64,000 bases of DNA from Pseudomonas uvaldensis (lineage in GTDB: Bacteria > Pseudomonadota > Gammaproteobacteria > Pseudomonadales > Pseudomonadaceae). The translations under genes and the position numbers were made by a program. Shown piece after piece: positions 8,562-15,953 of the stretch. Numbering within the stretch: the first letter of the stretch is position 1; every line of letters begins with the position of its first letter. The DNA lies in the NCBI RefSeq assembly GCF_021271205.1, contig NZ_JAIWKS010000007.1, positions 246,142 to 310,141 on the forward strand, in the 5' to 3' direction. The notes beneath the pieces are model-generated. The model did not search any database and was not told where the DNA came from. It was given only the letters and a program-made list of their open reading frames with translations.

Positions 8562-9344
8562 TTATTTGCCGCTGTAAAGATTCAGATCGCCGAAGTGCTG
8601 CTTCTGGATCGAATCGTAGGTGCCATCTTCGTGCAAAGCCCGGATCGCTTTATCGAGCAATGCCTTGAGTTCCACGTTACCTTTGGCAATGCCGATCGCG
8701 GTTTTGGAAGGAAGATAAGGGCTCTCAACGGACGGGCTGCTTTCGTAATCGGCACCCTGTGGCAAGTTGAGAAAACCTAACTGGGCCTGCAATGCGTCCT
8801 GCAAGGATGCATCCAGCCGCCCAGCTACGAGGTCGTAATACACCTGGTCCTGGTTCTGATAGGACTGGATTTTTACGCCTGCTTTGTCCAGAACAGCCTT
8901 TGCGTAGGCTTCTTGGATGCTGCCCTGGAAGTAACCGACCGTTTTACCCTTGAGTGACGCTACGTCTGTGCTGAGGCCCGAATCTTTTTTGAAGACGTAG
9001 GCCGTGAACCCGGAAAACAGCTCATTCGAAAAGTCGATGGCTTTTTCGCGTGTTGGCGTCACTGTCATGGATGAGAGAATGCCATCGAACTTACCGGCTC
9101 TGAGGCCTGGGATCAGACCGTCAAAATCGCTCTCGACCCAGATGCATTTGACTTGAAGTTTGGCGCAAATCGAATGACCCAAATCAATGTCAAATCCTTT
9201 GAGACTGCCATCAGCCGCTTTCGACTCGAAGGGCGCGTAGTTAGCATCCACGCCAAAGCGCAGGGTTGTGTAATCTTTGGCCCACGCTACATTCAAGCAC
9301 AATGGAAAGAACGCGATAAAACACATTTTTCTTAGCGAGTTCAT
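8562..9344 (-). CDS. Periplasmic amino-acid-binding protein of an ABC importer
   Basis: About 260 aa, with a signal peptide (MNSLRKMCFIAFFPLCLNVAWA) and the cluster-3 solute-binding fold: LRFGVDANYAPFESKAADG, then GFDIDLGHSICAKL, as in HisJ/ArgT/AotJ and octopine/nopaline-binding proteins. I chose the ATG at 9344 because it begins the signal peptide and has AGGG 9-10 bp upstream; a longer start would put a soluble stretch before it. It heads the importer operon. A 13-bp palindrome shared with the hom promoter lies about 160 bp upstream, so control by the island Lrp protein is likely. Confidence 0.88.
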   Translation of the reverse strand: MNSLRKMCFIAFFPLCLNVAWAKDYTTLRFGVDANYAPFESKAADGSLKGFDIDLGHSICAKLQVKCIWVESDFDGLIPGLRAGKFDGILSSMTVTPTREKAIDFSNELFSGFTAYVFKKDSGLSTDVASLKGKTVGYFQGSIQEAYAKAVLDKAGVKIQSYQNQDQVYYDLVAGRLDASLQDALQAQLGFLNLPQGADYESSPSVESPYLPSKTAIGIAKGNVELKALLDKAIRALHEDGTYDSIQKQHFGDLNLYSGK

Positions 9345-9502
9345 ATGTACATCCCTAGGTATTGTAATTGGATTCAAGGGCAGTAAAGATTTGACAGCTG
9401 AACACATAGCTCCGTAAGTTATTATTATGAGGCGATCGCCTTATCACCAACACTACATCAGCATTGCCACCTCAGAGAACATGGCAAATTGATCAATCTC
9501 AT

Positions 9503-9515
9503 GAGCAAAATGCTC
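9503..9515. promoter_or_regulatory. Palindrome GAGCAAAATGCTC, candidate Lrp-type operator (ABC importer side)
   Basis: A perfect inverted repeat GAGCA-AAA-TGCTC, identical to one at 15460-15472 in front of hom. Its form resembles the Lrp consensus (AGnATTTTnCT-like). It lies in the gap between the SMR gene stop and the binding-protein start. A second, unrelated 12-bp palindrome (AGGCGATCGCCT) sits at 9430-9441. Confidence 0.5.
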
Positions 9516-9521
9516 GAAACT

Positions 9522-9839
9522 TTATGTCGAAGCCACTTTCATCATCACCAAGCCGGAAACAATTAAAATCGCGGCGGCCACTCGCAGAATGCTGGCTGGC
9601 TCTCCGAGGAAAGCAATACCAACTAAAAATGCACCCACCGCCCCGATACCTGTCCAGATCGTATAAGCGGTGCCTAGTGGAAGACTTTTCATCGAGAACG
9701 AGAGCAGCGCAAAGCTGGTTAGCAACATGACCAATGTCACGATAGTGGGTATTACCCGTGTAAAACCCTCAGATTGTTTCATTGAAAATGCCCAAACCAC
9801 CTCAAGCAGCCCAGCAACAATTAAACTTAACCAAGCCAC
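9522..9839 (-). CDS. gdx: SMR-family guanidinium exporter, Gdx/SugE type
   Basis: A 105-aa protein with four transmembrane helices. It carries the SugE/Gdx pattern: essential glutamate E13 in GLLEVVWA, KSLPLGTAYTIWTGIGAVGA, and a GEPAS loop. Gdx proteins exchange guanidinium for protons as dual-topology dimers; some relatives export quaternary ammonium compounds. The start is GTG at 9839 with AAAGGAG about 7 bp upstream. I looked for a guanidine riboswitch upstream and saw none, but a dyad lies at 9900-9916. It stands between the lyase terminator and the importer operon. Confidence 0.85.
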   Translation of the reverse strand: MAWLSLIVAGLLEVVWAFSMKQSEGFTRVIPTIVTLVMLLTSFALLSFSMKSLPLGTAYTIWTGIGAVGAFLVGIAFLGEPASILRVAAAILIVSGLVMMKVAST

Positions 9840-9899
9840 GATTAAAGCTCCTTTAAAATCTCGTTAATGAAAATCACCTTGCTCACTTCGAGCGAGACA

Positions 9900-9916
9900 T
9901 TGCACCATATGTGCAA
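9900..9916. promoter_or_regulatory. Dyad TTGCACCATATGTGCAA upstream of gdx
   Basis: A perfect six-base inverted repeat TTGCAC/GTGCAA around CATAT, about 60 bp before the gdx start. It could be an operator for this gene; no dedicated regulator is adjacent. Confidence 0.35.
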
Positions 9917-9931
9917 ACTTATCCTGAGCTT

Positions 9932-9958
9932 AAAAAAAACCCCCGCGTGCACGGGGGT
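9932..9958 (-). terminator. Intrinsic terminator of the hom-to-lyase operon
   Basis: On the minus strand CCCCC-GTGCACGC-GGGGG is followed by eight T residues, about 70 bp after the stop of the PLP lyase gene. This closes the minus-strand transcript that comes from 17.35 kb. Confidence 0.85.
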
Positions 9959-10025
9959 AAAGACGGGTTGACCAAACCCTGTGCGTGACGCTGTAACACA
10001 ACAACTAATGATAAAACCTATCAGA

Positions 10026-11228
10026 TCACTTGAACGTTTCATCCAACGCCAGGCAAATGTCTTTTATCAGGTCATCAGCGTCTTCAAGACCCACCGATAA
10101 ACGCAAGTGACCGTACTCTTGAAATTCCTTGGGATACTTGTCGAAGCCACCACGGCCCTCAGCGCCCACATGCACAATGAGCGTTTCATCATGGCCCAGT
10201 GAAACGGCAGACGTAATAATGCGCAAGTTAGAAACAAAGCGATTTTGGGTGTCTGGATCGCCTTTCACTGCGAAGGCCATCATTGCCCCAAAACCACGAC
10301 CTGCAAATTGTCGCTGAGCTAATTCATGCTGCGGATGAGAGGCAAGCCCGGGGTAATAAACATAGGCAACACGGTCATCTGACTCGAGGTAAGCAGCCAG
10401 TTTTTCCGCATTGCTCAGGTGCTGCTTCAAACGAAAAGGCAGCGTGACTGAGCCCCGCATGATTAACCAGGCATTGAACGGCGAGATGGTTGCGCCAAGG
10501 TCAACCAGTGCGTCGTGCTTGATGTGATTCATCATCTGGGTAGAACCCAGGACCACACCTCCCATCGAGTCACCATGACCGTTAATGTATTTGGTCAACG
10601 AATGAACAACCAGGTCTACACCATGCTCACTGGCACGGAAAAAAGGTGGCGGTGTAAACGTTGCATCTACAGAGATCAACGCGCCCTGAGCGTGCGCAAT
10701 CTCGGCCAACGCAGCAATGTCCGCGACCTTGGTCGTAGGATTCGCGATCGTTTCAGTGTGCAGCAGCTTGGTATTGGGCCGGAATGCCTGCCGGACAGCC
10801 TCCAGATCGCCCATATCTACAAACGTTGCCTCAATACCATAGCGCTCAGGCAGAAGCTCGGCGAACAACCGCCATACGGCTTCATAGGTGACATCACTCA
10901 CCAGGACATGGTCACCGCTCTTCAAAAATGTAAAAAACACTGCATGCAACGCAGCTACGCCGGTTGCAAACACAACACTAGACTCAGTCCCCTCAAGCGC
11001 TGCGAGTTTTTTCTCCAGGCACACCTGGTTGTGCCCTTGATTACGGGTATACACAAGACCATCTGGGCTGGACCAATCCATTGTCGAAGGATCATCCGGC
11101 AGTAGATAGGAGTTGGCCATGACTAATGGCGTACGCACCGCGCCAGTCGTCGTGTCAATTACGTTACCCCCATGAACAGCCAGTGTGGCTGCAGATAGCG
11201 TGGTCAGGTTTTTCTTGTCAGGACGCAT
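10026..11228 (-). CDS. PLP-dependent trans-sulfuration enzyme (cystathionine/methionine gamma-lyase family)
   Basis: A 400-aa fold-I enzyme. The PLP lysine is K213 in HSLTKYINGH, the PLP aspartate is in ISVDATF, and Y60/R62 (VYTRNQGHN) match the usual Y-x-R phosphate clamp although the common NPT after it is changed. Relatives cleave or form C-S bonds at the gamma carbon of homoserine derivatives, and some deaminate homoserine to 2-oxobutyrate. The second ATG (11228) is preferred because GGAGG sits 10 bp before it, inside the longer reading frame. It is the last gene of the homoserine-type operon, 39 bp after the permease. Exact reaction unknown. Confidence 0.8.
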   Translation of the reverse strand: MRPDKKNLTTLSAATLAVHGGNVIDTTTGAVRTPLVMANSYLLPDDPSTMDWSSPDGLVYTRNQGHNQVCLEKKLAALEGTESSVVFATGVAALHAVFFTFLKSGDHVLVSDVTYEAVWRLFAELLPERYGIEATFVDMGDLEAVRQAFRPNTKLLHTETIANPTTKVADIAALAEIAHAQGALISVDATFTPPPFFRASEHGVDLVVHSLTKYINGHGDSMGGVVLGSTQMMNHIKHDALVDLGATISPFNAWLIMRGSVTLPFRLKQHLSNAEKLAAYLESDDRVAYVYYPGLASHPQHELAQRQFAGRGFGAMMAFAVKGDPDTQNRFVSNLRIITSAVSLGHDETLIVHVGAEGRGGFDKYPKEFQEYGHLRLSVGLEDADDLIKDICLALDETFK

Positions 11229-11267
11229 GGGGTCTATTCCTCCAAAGTGCATTGTCGTTGTGCTTGT

Positions 11268-12803
11268 TCAATTTTGAAGTGGCGTGCGCGAGTGGTGGAG
11301 GGCCTGGTCAACAGGGACCAAATTCTGGTTCTCATCAAATATCAGTGCACCGGATTCAATCCCACGCACACGGCCGCTTACCATGTACCAACCGGCTACC
11401 AGCACCGCAGCGTAGATGGGCAGCGAAGCAATTGAGTACGTCCCAACCGGATAATCCATCGCAATCAATATCAGCACCAAACCAAAGAAAATAAGCGTGG
11501 CGTAACCACTGTACGGAGCGAAAGGCATACGAAACTGCGGTCGTTGCAACTCCCCAAGTTGGGCATATTTGAAGAGCTTGATTTGGCACAAAATGATCGT
11601 TGACCATGACCCAATCAGCATCACAGCAGTGAGGGTCAACGCAATTTCAAATGCTTCCCCCGGGACAATTGCATTGAGAAAAACCCCGATCAAGGAGGCG
11701 ACGGTTGTCAGCATGATGCCGGCGAACGGAACCCCCTGACGATTCATCTTCGCCAGAAAACCAGGCGCTGAACCGCTGATGGCGAGGGACCTTAGTACTC
11801 GACCGGTTGAATAGATGCCCGCGTTCAAAGACGAAACGGCCGCCGTGATGAGGACCATATTCATAATGGCATCCGCGCCCTTGATTCCCAGTGAGCCAAA
11901 AAAGGTTACAAAGGGACTTACACCTGCTGAATAGGCTGTATGCGGGAGCAGCATTGCCAACAGCAGTATGGAGCCTACATAGAAGACAATGATGCGGAAT
12001 ACCACCGCGCGAATGGCCTTAGGCATGACTTTGGCGACATCCTGGGCTTCACCTGCGGCAGTACCGACTAACTCCACACTTCCGTAGGCGAATATCACCC
12101 CTTGGATCATGATGACTGCGGGCAAAAGCCCGGCAGGAAACCATCCACCATTGTCGGCGATGAGTTGGAAGCCAACCTCATGTCCCGGCAGTGGCGTGCC
12201 AAATAGAACCATATACGCGCCTATGCCCAGAAAGGTAGTCAAGGCAGCCACTTTGATCAGGGCAAACCAGAATTCGAGTTCCCCGAAAATCTTTACCGAC
12301 ACTAGATTAATTGCGGTGACGAGGGCTAACGCGGCAAGTGCAAGCAACCACTGCGGAATATCGCCTATAAAGGGTAGATAGGCCTTGAAAAAGTTCAGGT
12401 AGAGCGCGGTGGCAGTCAGGTCAGCAATAGCGACCATCACCCAATCGGTCCAGTACATCCAACCCACTGTAAATGCCCATTTTTCCCCATAAAATTCTCG
12501 GGCGTAGGAAACAAAAGAACCGGATGAAGGCCTATACATCACAAGCTCGCCCATAGCTCGAATGATGAACCAGGCAAAGAAACCACATATTGCGAAGACA
12601 AATACCAGAGAAGGCCCCGCCTCTGCGAGGCGCGCCCCGGCGCCCATAAAAAGCCCACTGCCGATCGCACCACCAATGGCTATCATCTGAATCTGGCGCG
12701 GCTTGAGCACTTGTTGGTAACCCGATTCCTCAGTGCTGAAGTCTGTTCTTCGAGCGACATGGGATGCCTGCTCGGGTGCTGGATTAAAATCGCTAACACT
12801 CAT
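11268..12803 (-). CDS. APC-superfamily amino-acid permease (AnsP/GabP-like)
   Basis: A 511-aa transporter with about twelve hydrophobic helices. Family motifs include IAIGGAIGSGLFMGAGARL in helix 1, RAMGELVMYRPSSGSFVSYA in helices 2-3 and GEAQDVAKVMPKAIRAVVFRI in the middle. The closest group by eye is the asparagine/GABA/proline-type APC permeases. It lies 100 bp after the aldehyde dehydrogenase and 39 bp before the lyase, so it probably imports the substrate of this operon. The substrate itself is an inference from context. Confidence 0.85.
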   Translation of the reverse strand: MSVSDFNPAPEQASHVARRTDFSTEESGYQQVLKPRQIQMIAIGGAIGSGLFMGAGARLAEAGPSLVFVFAICGFFAWFIIRAMGELVMYRPSSGSFVSYAREFYGEKWAFTVGWMYWTDWVMVAIADLTATALYLNFFKAYLPFIGDIPQWLLALAALALVTAINLVSVKIFGELEFWFALIKVAALTTFLGIGAYMVLFGTPLPGHEVGFQLIADNGGWFPAGLLPAVIMIQGVIFAYGSVELVGTAAGEAQDVAKVMPKAIRAVVFRIIVFYVGSILLLAMLLPHTAYSAGVSPFVTFFGSLGIKGADAIMNMVLITAAVSSLNAGIYSTGRVLRSLAISGSAPGFLAKMNRQGVPFAGIMLTTVASLIGVFLNAIVPGEAFEIALTLTAVMLIGSWSTIILCQIKLFKYAQLGELQRPQFRMPFAPYSGYATLIFFGLVLILIAMDYPVGTYSIASLPIYAAVLVAGWYMVSGRVRGIESGALIFDENQNLVPVDQALHHSRTPLQN

Positions 12804-12834
12804 CTCTGTTACCTTTTATTTTTATTCTGAACGC

Positions 12835-12856
12835 GACTCTTCAAGGCAGAAGAGTC
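12835..12856. other. Intercistronic stem-loop
   Basis: GACTCTTC and GAAGAGTC pair as an 8-bp stem with a 6-nt loop between the dehydrogenase stop and the permease start. There is no T run on the minus strand, so it is more likely an mRNA stabiliser or attenuating hairpin than a terminator. Confidence 0.35.
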
Positions 12857-12903
12857 TCGCCAAGGGTCGCACTGAAGCGTCAAGCCCCGCAGGAGCGACG
12901 TGT

Positions 12904-14322
12904 TTAGTTCCCACTCACGCCGTTAATGCACACCACTTTGGGTTGCGTCATATCTTCATAGGCGAAACGCACACCTTCGCGGCCCATGCTCCCGTACTTG
13001 AAACCACCGAAAGGCATTGCGTCGAATCGGTAGTCCGAGGAGTCGTTGATCATCACGCCGCCCGCTTCAAGTCGCTTGGCTGCCTTCATCGCAACATTCA
13101 AATTACTGGTGAAGATCCCCGCATGCAGGCTGTATTCAGGCTCGTTGGCAAGCTTCAGGGCTTCGTCCAGTGAACCGACGCTCTGAAGTATCACGACAGG
13201 GCTGAACACTTCCTCGCACCACAGTTTGCAGTGGCGGTCGACGCTTTCCAGGACAGTGGGCGAATAAAGCGAACCGTTACGTACATTGCCGAACAGCAAC
13301 GCCGCGCCTGTGGCAATCGCTTCATTCACCACGTCTTCAGCGCGCTTGGCTGACGCCTCAGTAATCATCGGGCCGACATCAGTCTGATCATCCGCAGGAT
13401 TACCCACGATCAACTGGCTGGTTTTCTCAACGAAGCGTGTCTTGAACGCTTCGTAGAGTGGCGCCTCGATTAAAATCCGCTGAGTACCAATGCAATTCTG
13501 CCCGGCCGCCCAAAAAGCCCCCGACACACAGGCGTCGACTGTTTCATTCAGATCGCAATCAGCCATCACGATAACCGGGGCATTTCCGCCAAGGTCCATC
13601 GCCAGCCTCTTGAGCCCAGCCGTGCGCGCGATTTGCTCTCCGGTAACGAAACCGCCGGTGAAAGACACCATACGCACCGCACGGTGCGCAACCAGGGCCT
13701 TGCCCAATGCAGCCCCACCCGTGGCGACTGTTACAACAACAGGCGGCAGGCCCGCCTCGATCAGGCAATCCACTAGCTTGATCGCCGAGAGGGGTGTGAG
13801 CTCGGATGGCTTGAGAACAACCGCGTTCCCTCCCGCAATAGCAGGGCCCAATTTATGGGCGACCAGATTGAGGGGGTCGTTGTAGGGTGTGATCGCAACG
13901 ATTACACCCAGGGGCTCGCGAGTGAACCATCCCTGGCGTGATTCGGATCCGACATAAGCATCGAAAGGGATCACTTCACCCGCATTCCGCTTGGCTTCTT
14001 CCGCCGACAACTTCAACGTATTGACGCAGCGCAGTACCTCCTTCCTTGCCTGCTTCAGCGTTTTGCCCGACTCCGCCACAATCAGTCGGGCAAAGGCGTC
14101 CTTATCACGTTCAACCGAGAACGCCGCCTGTTCCAATATGCGTGCACGTTCATGTCGCGGCAGGTCCTTGGAAATCAACGCCCCCAAGATAGCCGTGTCA
14201 ACTATTGTGGTGGCGGATGAAGCAGGTATGTCGACCACCTCACCTACCTTGCTACCGTCAAACGGGCTACGCACAGTAATCGTTTTATAATCAGCAGCAA
14301 TTGAGAGACTCAAGCTATTCAT
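12904..14322 (-). CDS. Aldehyde dehydrogenase of the homoserine-type operon
   Basis: A 472-aa aldehyde dehydrogenase. The catalytic cysteine is C277 (AGQNCIGTQR) and the cofactor region reads ITPYNDPLNLVAHK and SFTGGFVTG. The usual general base Glu in LELGG is Asp here (D243, MDLGGNAP). Related enzymes oxidise phosphonoacetaldehyde, lactaldehyde or glyceraldehyde-3-phosphate. Its ATG follows the hom stop by two bases and shares the AGGTAAGTAATC ribosome site, so it is tightly coupled to a homoserine dehydrogenase. I infer oxidation of aspartate-4-semialdehyde to aspartate, but other semialdehydes are possible. Confidence 0.8.
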   Translation of the reverse strand: MNSLSLSIAADYKTITVRSPFDGSKVGEVVDIPASSATTIVDTAILGALISKDLPRHERARILEQAAFSVERDKDAFARLIVAESGKTLKQARKEVLRCVNTLKLSAEEAKRNAGEVIPFDAYVGSESRQGWFTREPLGVIVAITPYNDPLNLVAHKLGPAIAGGNAVVLKPSELTPLSAIKLVDCLIEAGLPPVVVTVATGGAALGKALVAHRAVRMVSFTGGFVTGEQIARTAGLKRLAMDLGGNAPVIVMADCDLNETVDACVSGAFWAAGQNCIGTQRILIEAPLYEAFKTRFVEKTSQLIVGNPADDQTDVGPMITEASAKRAEDVVNEAIATGAALLFGNVRNGSLYSPTVLESVDRHCKLWCEEVFSPVVILQSVGSLDEALKLANEPEYSLHAGIFTSNLNVAMKAAKRLEAGGVMINDSSDYRFDAMPFGGFKYGSMGREGVRFAYEDMTQPKVVCINGVSGN

Positions 14323-14324
14323 GA

Positions 14325-15371
14325 TTACTTACCTGACTGGGTTTTGTGCTTGTGAATGCTCACAATATCGGCGAGTAAAGCGAAAGCAGTTTCAAAGCGA
14401 CCTGCACCCGCGCCCACCACAGTTACAGGACCAAGAATGGCGGTATCGAAGGTGATGGCGTTGGTAGCGCCACTGACACCCGCAAGCGCATCAGTGGATG
14501 GCAATAAGTGAGGGCGCACAGAGGCAGAAATGGAGCCATCACTCAGCTTTTCTGCGCTGCCGATAAGCTTCCATCGAGCATTGGCTTTCGTAGCTTCGGC
14601 AATGTCCGTGGCGGTAATCTCAGAAATACCCTTGCATAGAACATCGCTAGGCTTGAGCTTTGCACCGAGCAACTCGTTCGCCAATATGACGACCTTTAGA
14701 CGAACATCATGCCCTTCCACATCTGCTGTTGGATCTGCTTCGGCGTAACCTAGCTCCTGGGCCTTCGCAACAGCGCTGGAGAAGTCCAGACCCGTCTCCA
14801 TACTGGAGAGGACAAAGTTCGACGTACCGTTGAGGATCCCTTTGAAACCGCTGATTTCCGAACCTGCGAGAGATTCCTTGGCCAACCGGATAACTGGCGT
14901 TCCACTCATGACTGCACCTTCGAACTCAAACCGAGCATCGGTGCTATCGGCAAGCGCTTTCAAACTTTGCGCATACAGCGCCACTGGTCCTTTATTGGTA
15001 GTCACGACGCTGATGCCCTTCTCCAAGGCCCAACGGCAGAATGTGGTGGCTGGCTCACCGTCCATAGGATTGGTAAATGTTGCTTCAGCAACGATATCTG
15101 CGCCAGCAAACCGAATGACGGACTCGTTGGCAGGTTCATCACTGCCGCCTCGCAGAGCTTTGAAGCTGCCTTTGGCAGCAGGCACCGCAGCCAGCTCATG
15201 AGCATCCAGACCGTCTTTGTTGATAACTGAGCCAAGAAAGAGATCACTGACGCCAACAATCTTCAATTTAAAACCCAGCTCATCTGCCCAACGCGAATTC
15301 TTATCAGCGATAAGCTGAGTCAGCGCACGGTTGACGCCACCGAAGCCAAGCAGAGCAATTTTATATTCAGT
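14325..15371 (-). CDS. hom: Homoserine dehydrogenase lacking the ACT domain
   Basis: A 348-aa protein with the NAD(P) Rossmann start (YKIALLGFGGVNRAL), the substrate-site motif GILNGTSNFVLSSM and the catalytic lysine region EGHDVRLKVVILANELLG. The housekeeping Pseudomonas enzyme is about 430 aa and ends in a regulatory ACT domain; that domain is absent here, so threonine feedback is not expected. The start is taken as GTG at 15371, where homology begins; upstream in-frame sequence does not look like this family. It follows the Lrp gene by 130 bp containing a palindrome and leads into an aldehyde dehydrogenase. A catabolic direction is inferred. Confidence 0.85.
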   Translation of the reverse strand, partial: TEYKIALLGFGGVNRALTQLIADKNSRWADELGFKLKIVGVSDLFLGSVINKDGLDAHELAAVPAAKGSFKALRGGSDEPANESVIRFAGADIVAEATFTNPMDGEPATTFCRWALEKGISVVTTNKGPVALYAQSLKALADSTDARFEFEGAVMSGTPVIRLAKESLAGSEISGFKGILNGTSNFVLSSMETGLDFSSAVAKAQELGYAEADPTADVEGHDVRLKVVILANELLGAKLKPSDVLCKGISEITATDIAEATKANARWKLIGSAEKLSDGSISASVRPHLLPSTDALAGVSGATNAITFDTAILGPVTVVGAGAGRFETAFALLADIVSIHKHKTQSGK

Positions 15372-15458
15372 CACGTCAAAAATCTCATTGTTATGTTTGG
15401 TGCTGAAATAGTAAGTCGCCAACCCATTTTCACGAATATGGCAAACAGAACGTAATTG

Positions 15459-15473
15459 CGAGCAAAATGCTCG
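15459..15473. promoter_or_regulatory. Palindrome CGAGCAAAATGCTCG, candidate Lrp-type operator (hom side)
   Basis: A perfect inverted repeat in the 130-bp gap between the Lrp gene and hom, about 90 bp before the hom start. Its 13-bp core is identical to 9503-9515 near the ABC importer. The Lrp protein encoded immediately upstream is the obvious candidate to bind both. Confidence 0.55.
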
Positions 15474-15501
15474 TTCAACAGCGCACATTGCTTTACCCGC
15501 A

Positions 15502-15939
15502 CTACTTGATGCAGGATAGAACGAAGGAAGTCACAGTATTAAAAACGCCTGGCAGCGCTGAGATTTCACTCCAGACCCTGTGGATACGATCTGAACTCAT
15601 CGCCTCGACCGTTAATACAATATCAAGGTCGCCGCTCATCACATTGCATGAAGTAACCTCTGGCATTGCTATGACAGAACGGACAACGTCAGCATCACGC
15701 ATTCTATCTTTACGATAAACGAAGATTAAAGCTTTGATAGGCCCAGTATCCGTCGAGGGCATTCCTTTAATGATCGTATAGCCCCTAACATACCCATCGC
15801 GCTCCAATCTTTCGATTCTCAGCCTGACGGCATTCCTCGACAAGTTAACTTTTATCGCAATATCATTGTGAGCAAGCCGCGCGTTACGCGTAAGCTCTTC
15901 CAATATTTTCTCATCCACCTTATCTAACACACGCTTCAT
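15502..15939 (-). CDS. Lrp/AsnC-family transcriptional regulator
   Basis: A 145-aa protein with an N-terminal helix-turn-helix (LDKVDEKILEELTRNARLAH, then IAIKVNLSRNAVRLRIERLE) and a C-terminal RAM domain for amino-acid binding and oligomerisation (GDLDIVLTVEA, LPGVFNTVTSFVL). The ATG at 15939 is chosen because GGAG lies about 10 bp before it; a TTG four codons upstream overlaps that site. It starts 14 bp after the thrC-like gene and precedes hom, so it is cotranscribed with what it likely regulates. The effector is unknown; homoserine or a relative is the natural guess. Confidence 0.9.
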   Translation of the reverse strand: MKRVLDKVDEKILEELTRNARLAHNDIAIKVNLSRNAVRLRIERLERDGYVRGYTIIKGMPSTDTGPIKALIFVYRKDRMRDADVVRSVIAMPEVTSCNVMSGDLDIVLTVEAMSSDRIHRVWSEISALPGVFNTVTSFVLSCIK

Positions 15940-15953
15940 CTCTAACTCCAAAT

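Noticed and set aside
9840..10025. Guanidine riboswitch upstream of the Gdx-type gene
   Set aside because: No pair of ACGR-loop hairpins or ykkC-type core was visible; only a terminator of the upstream operon and a TTGCAC dyad.
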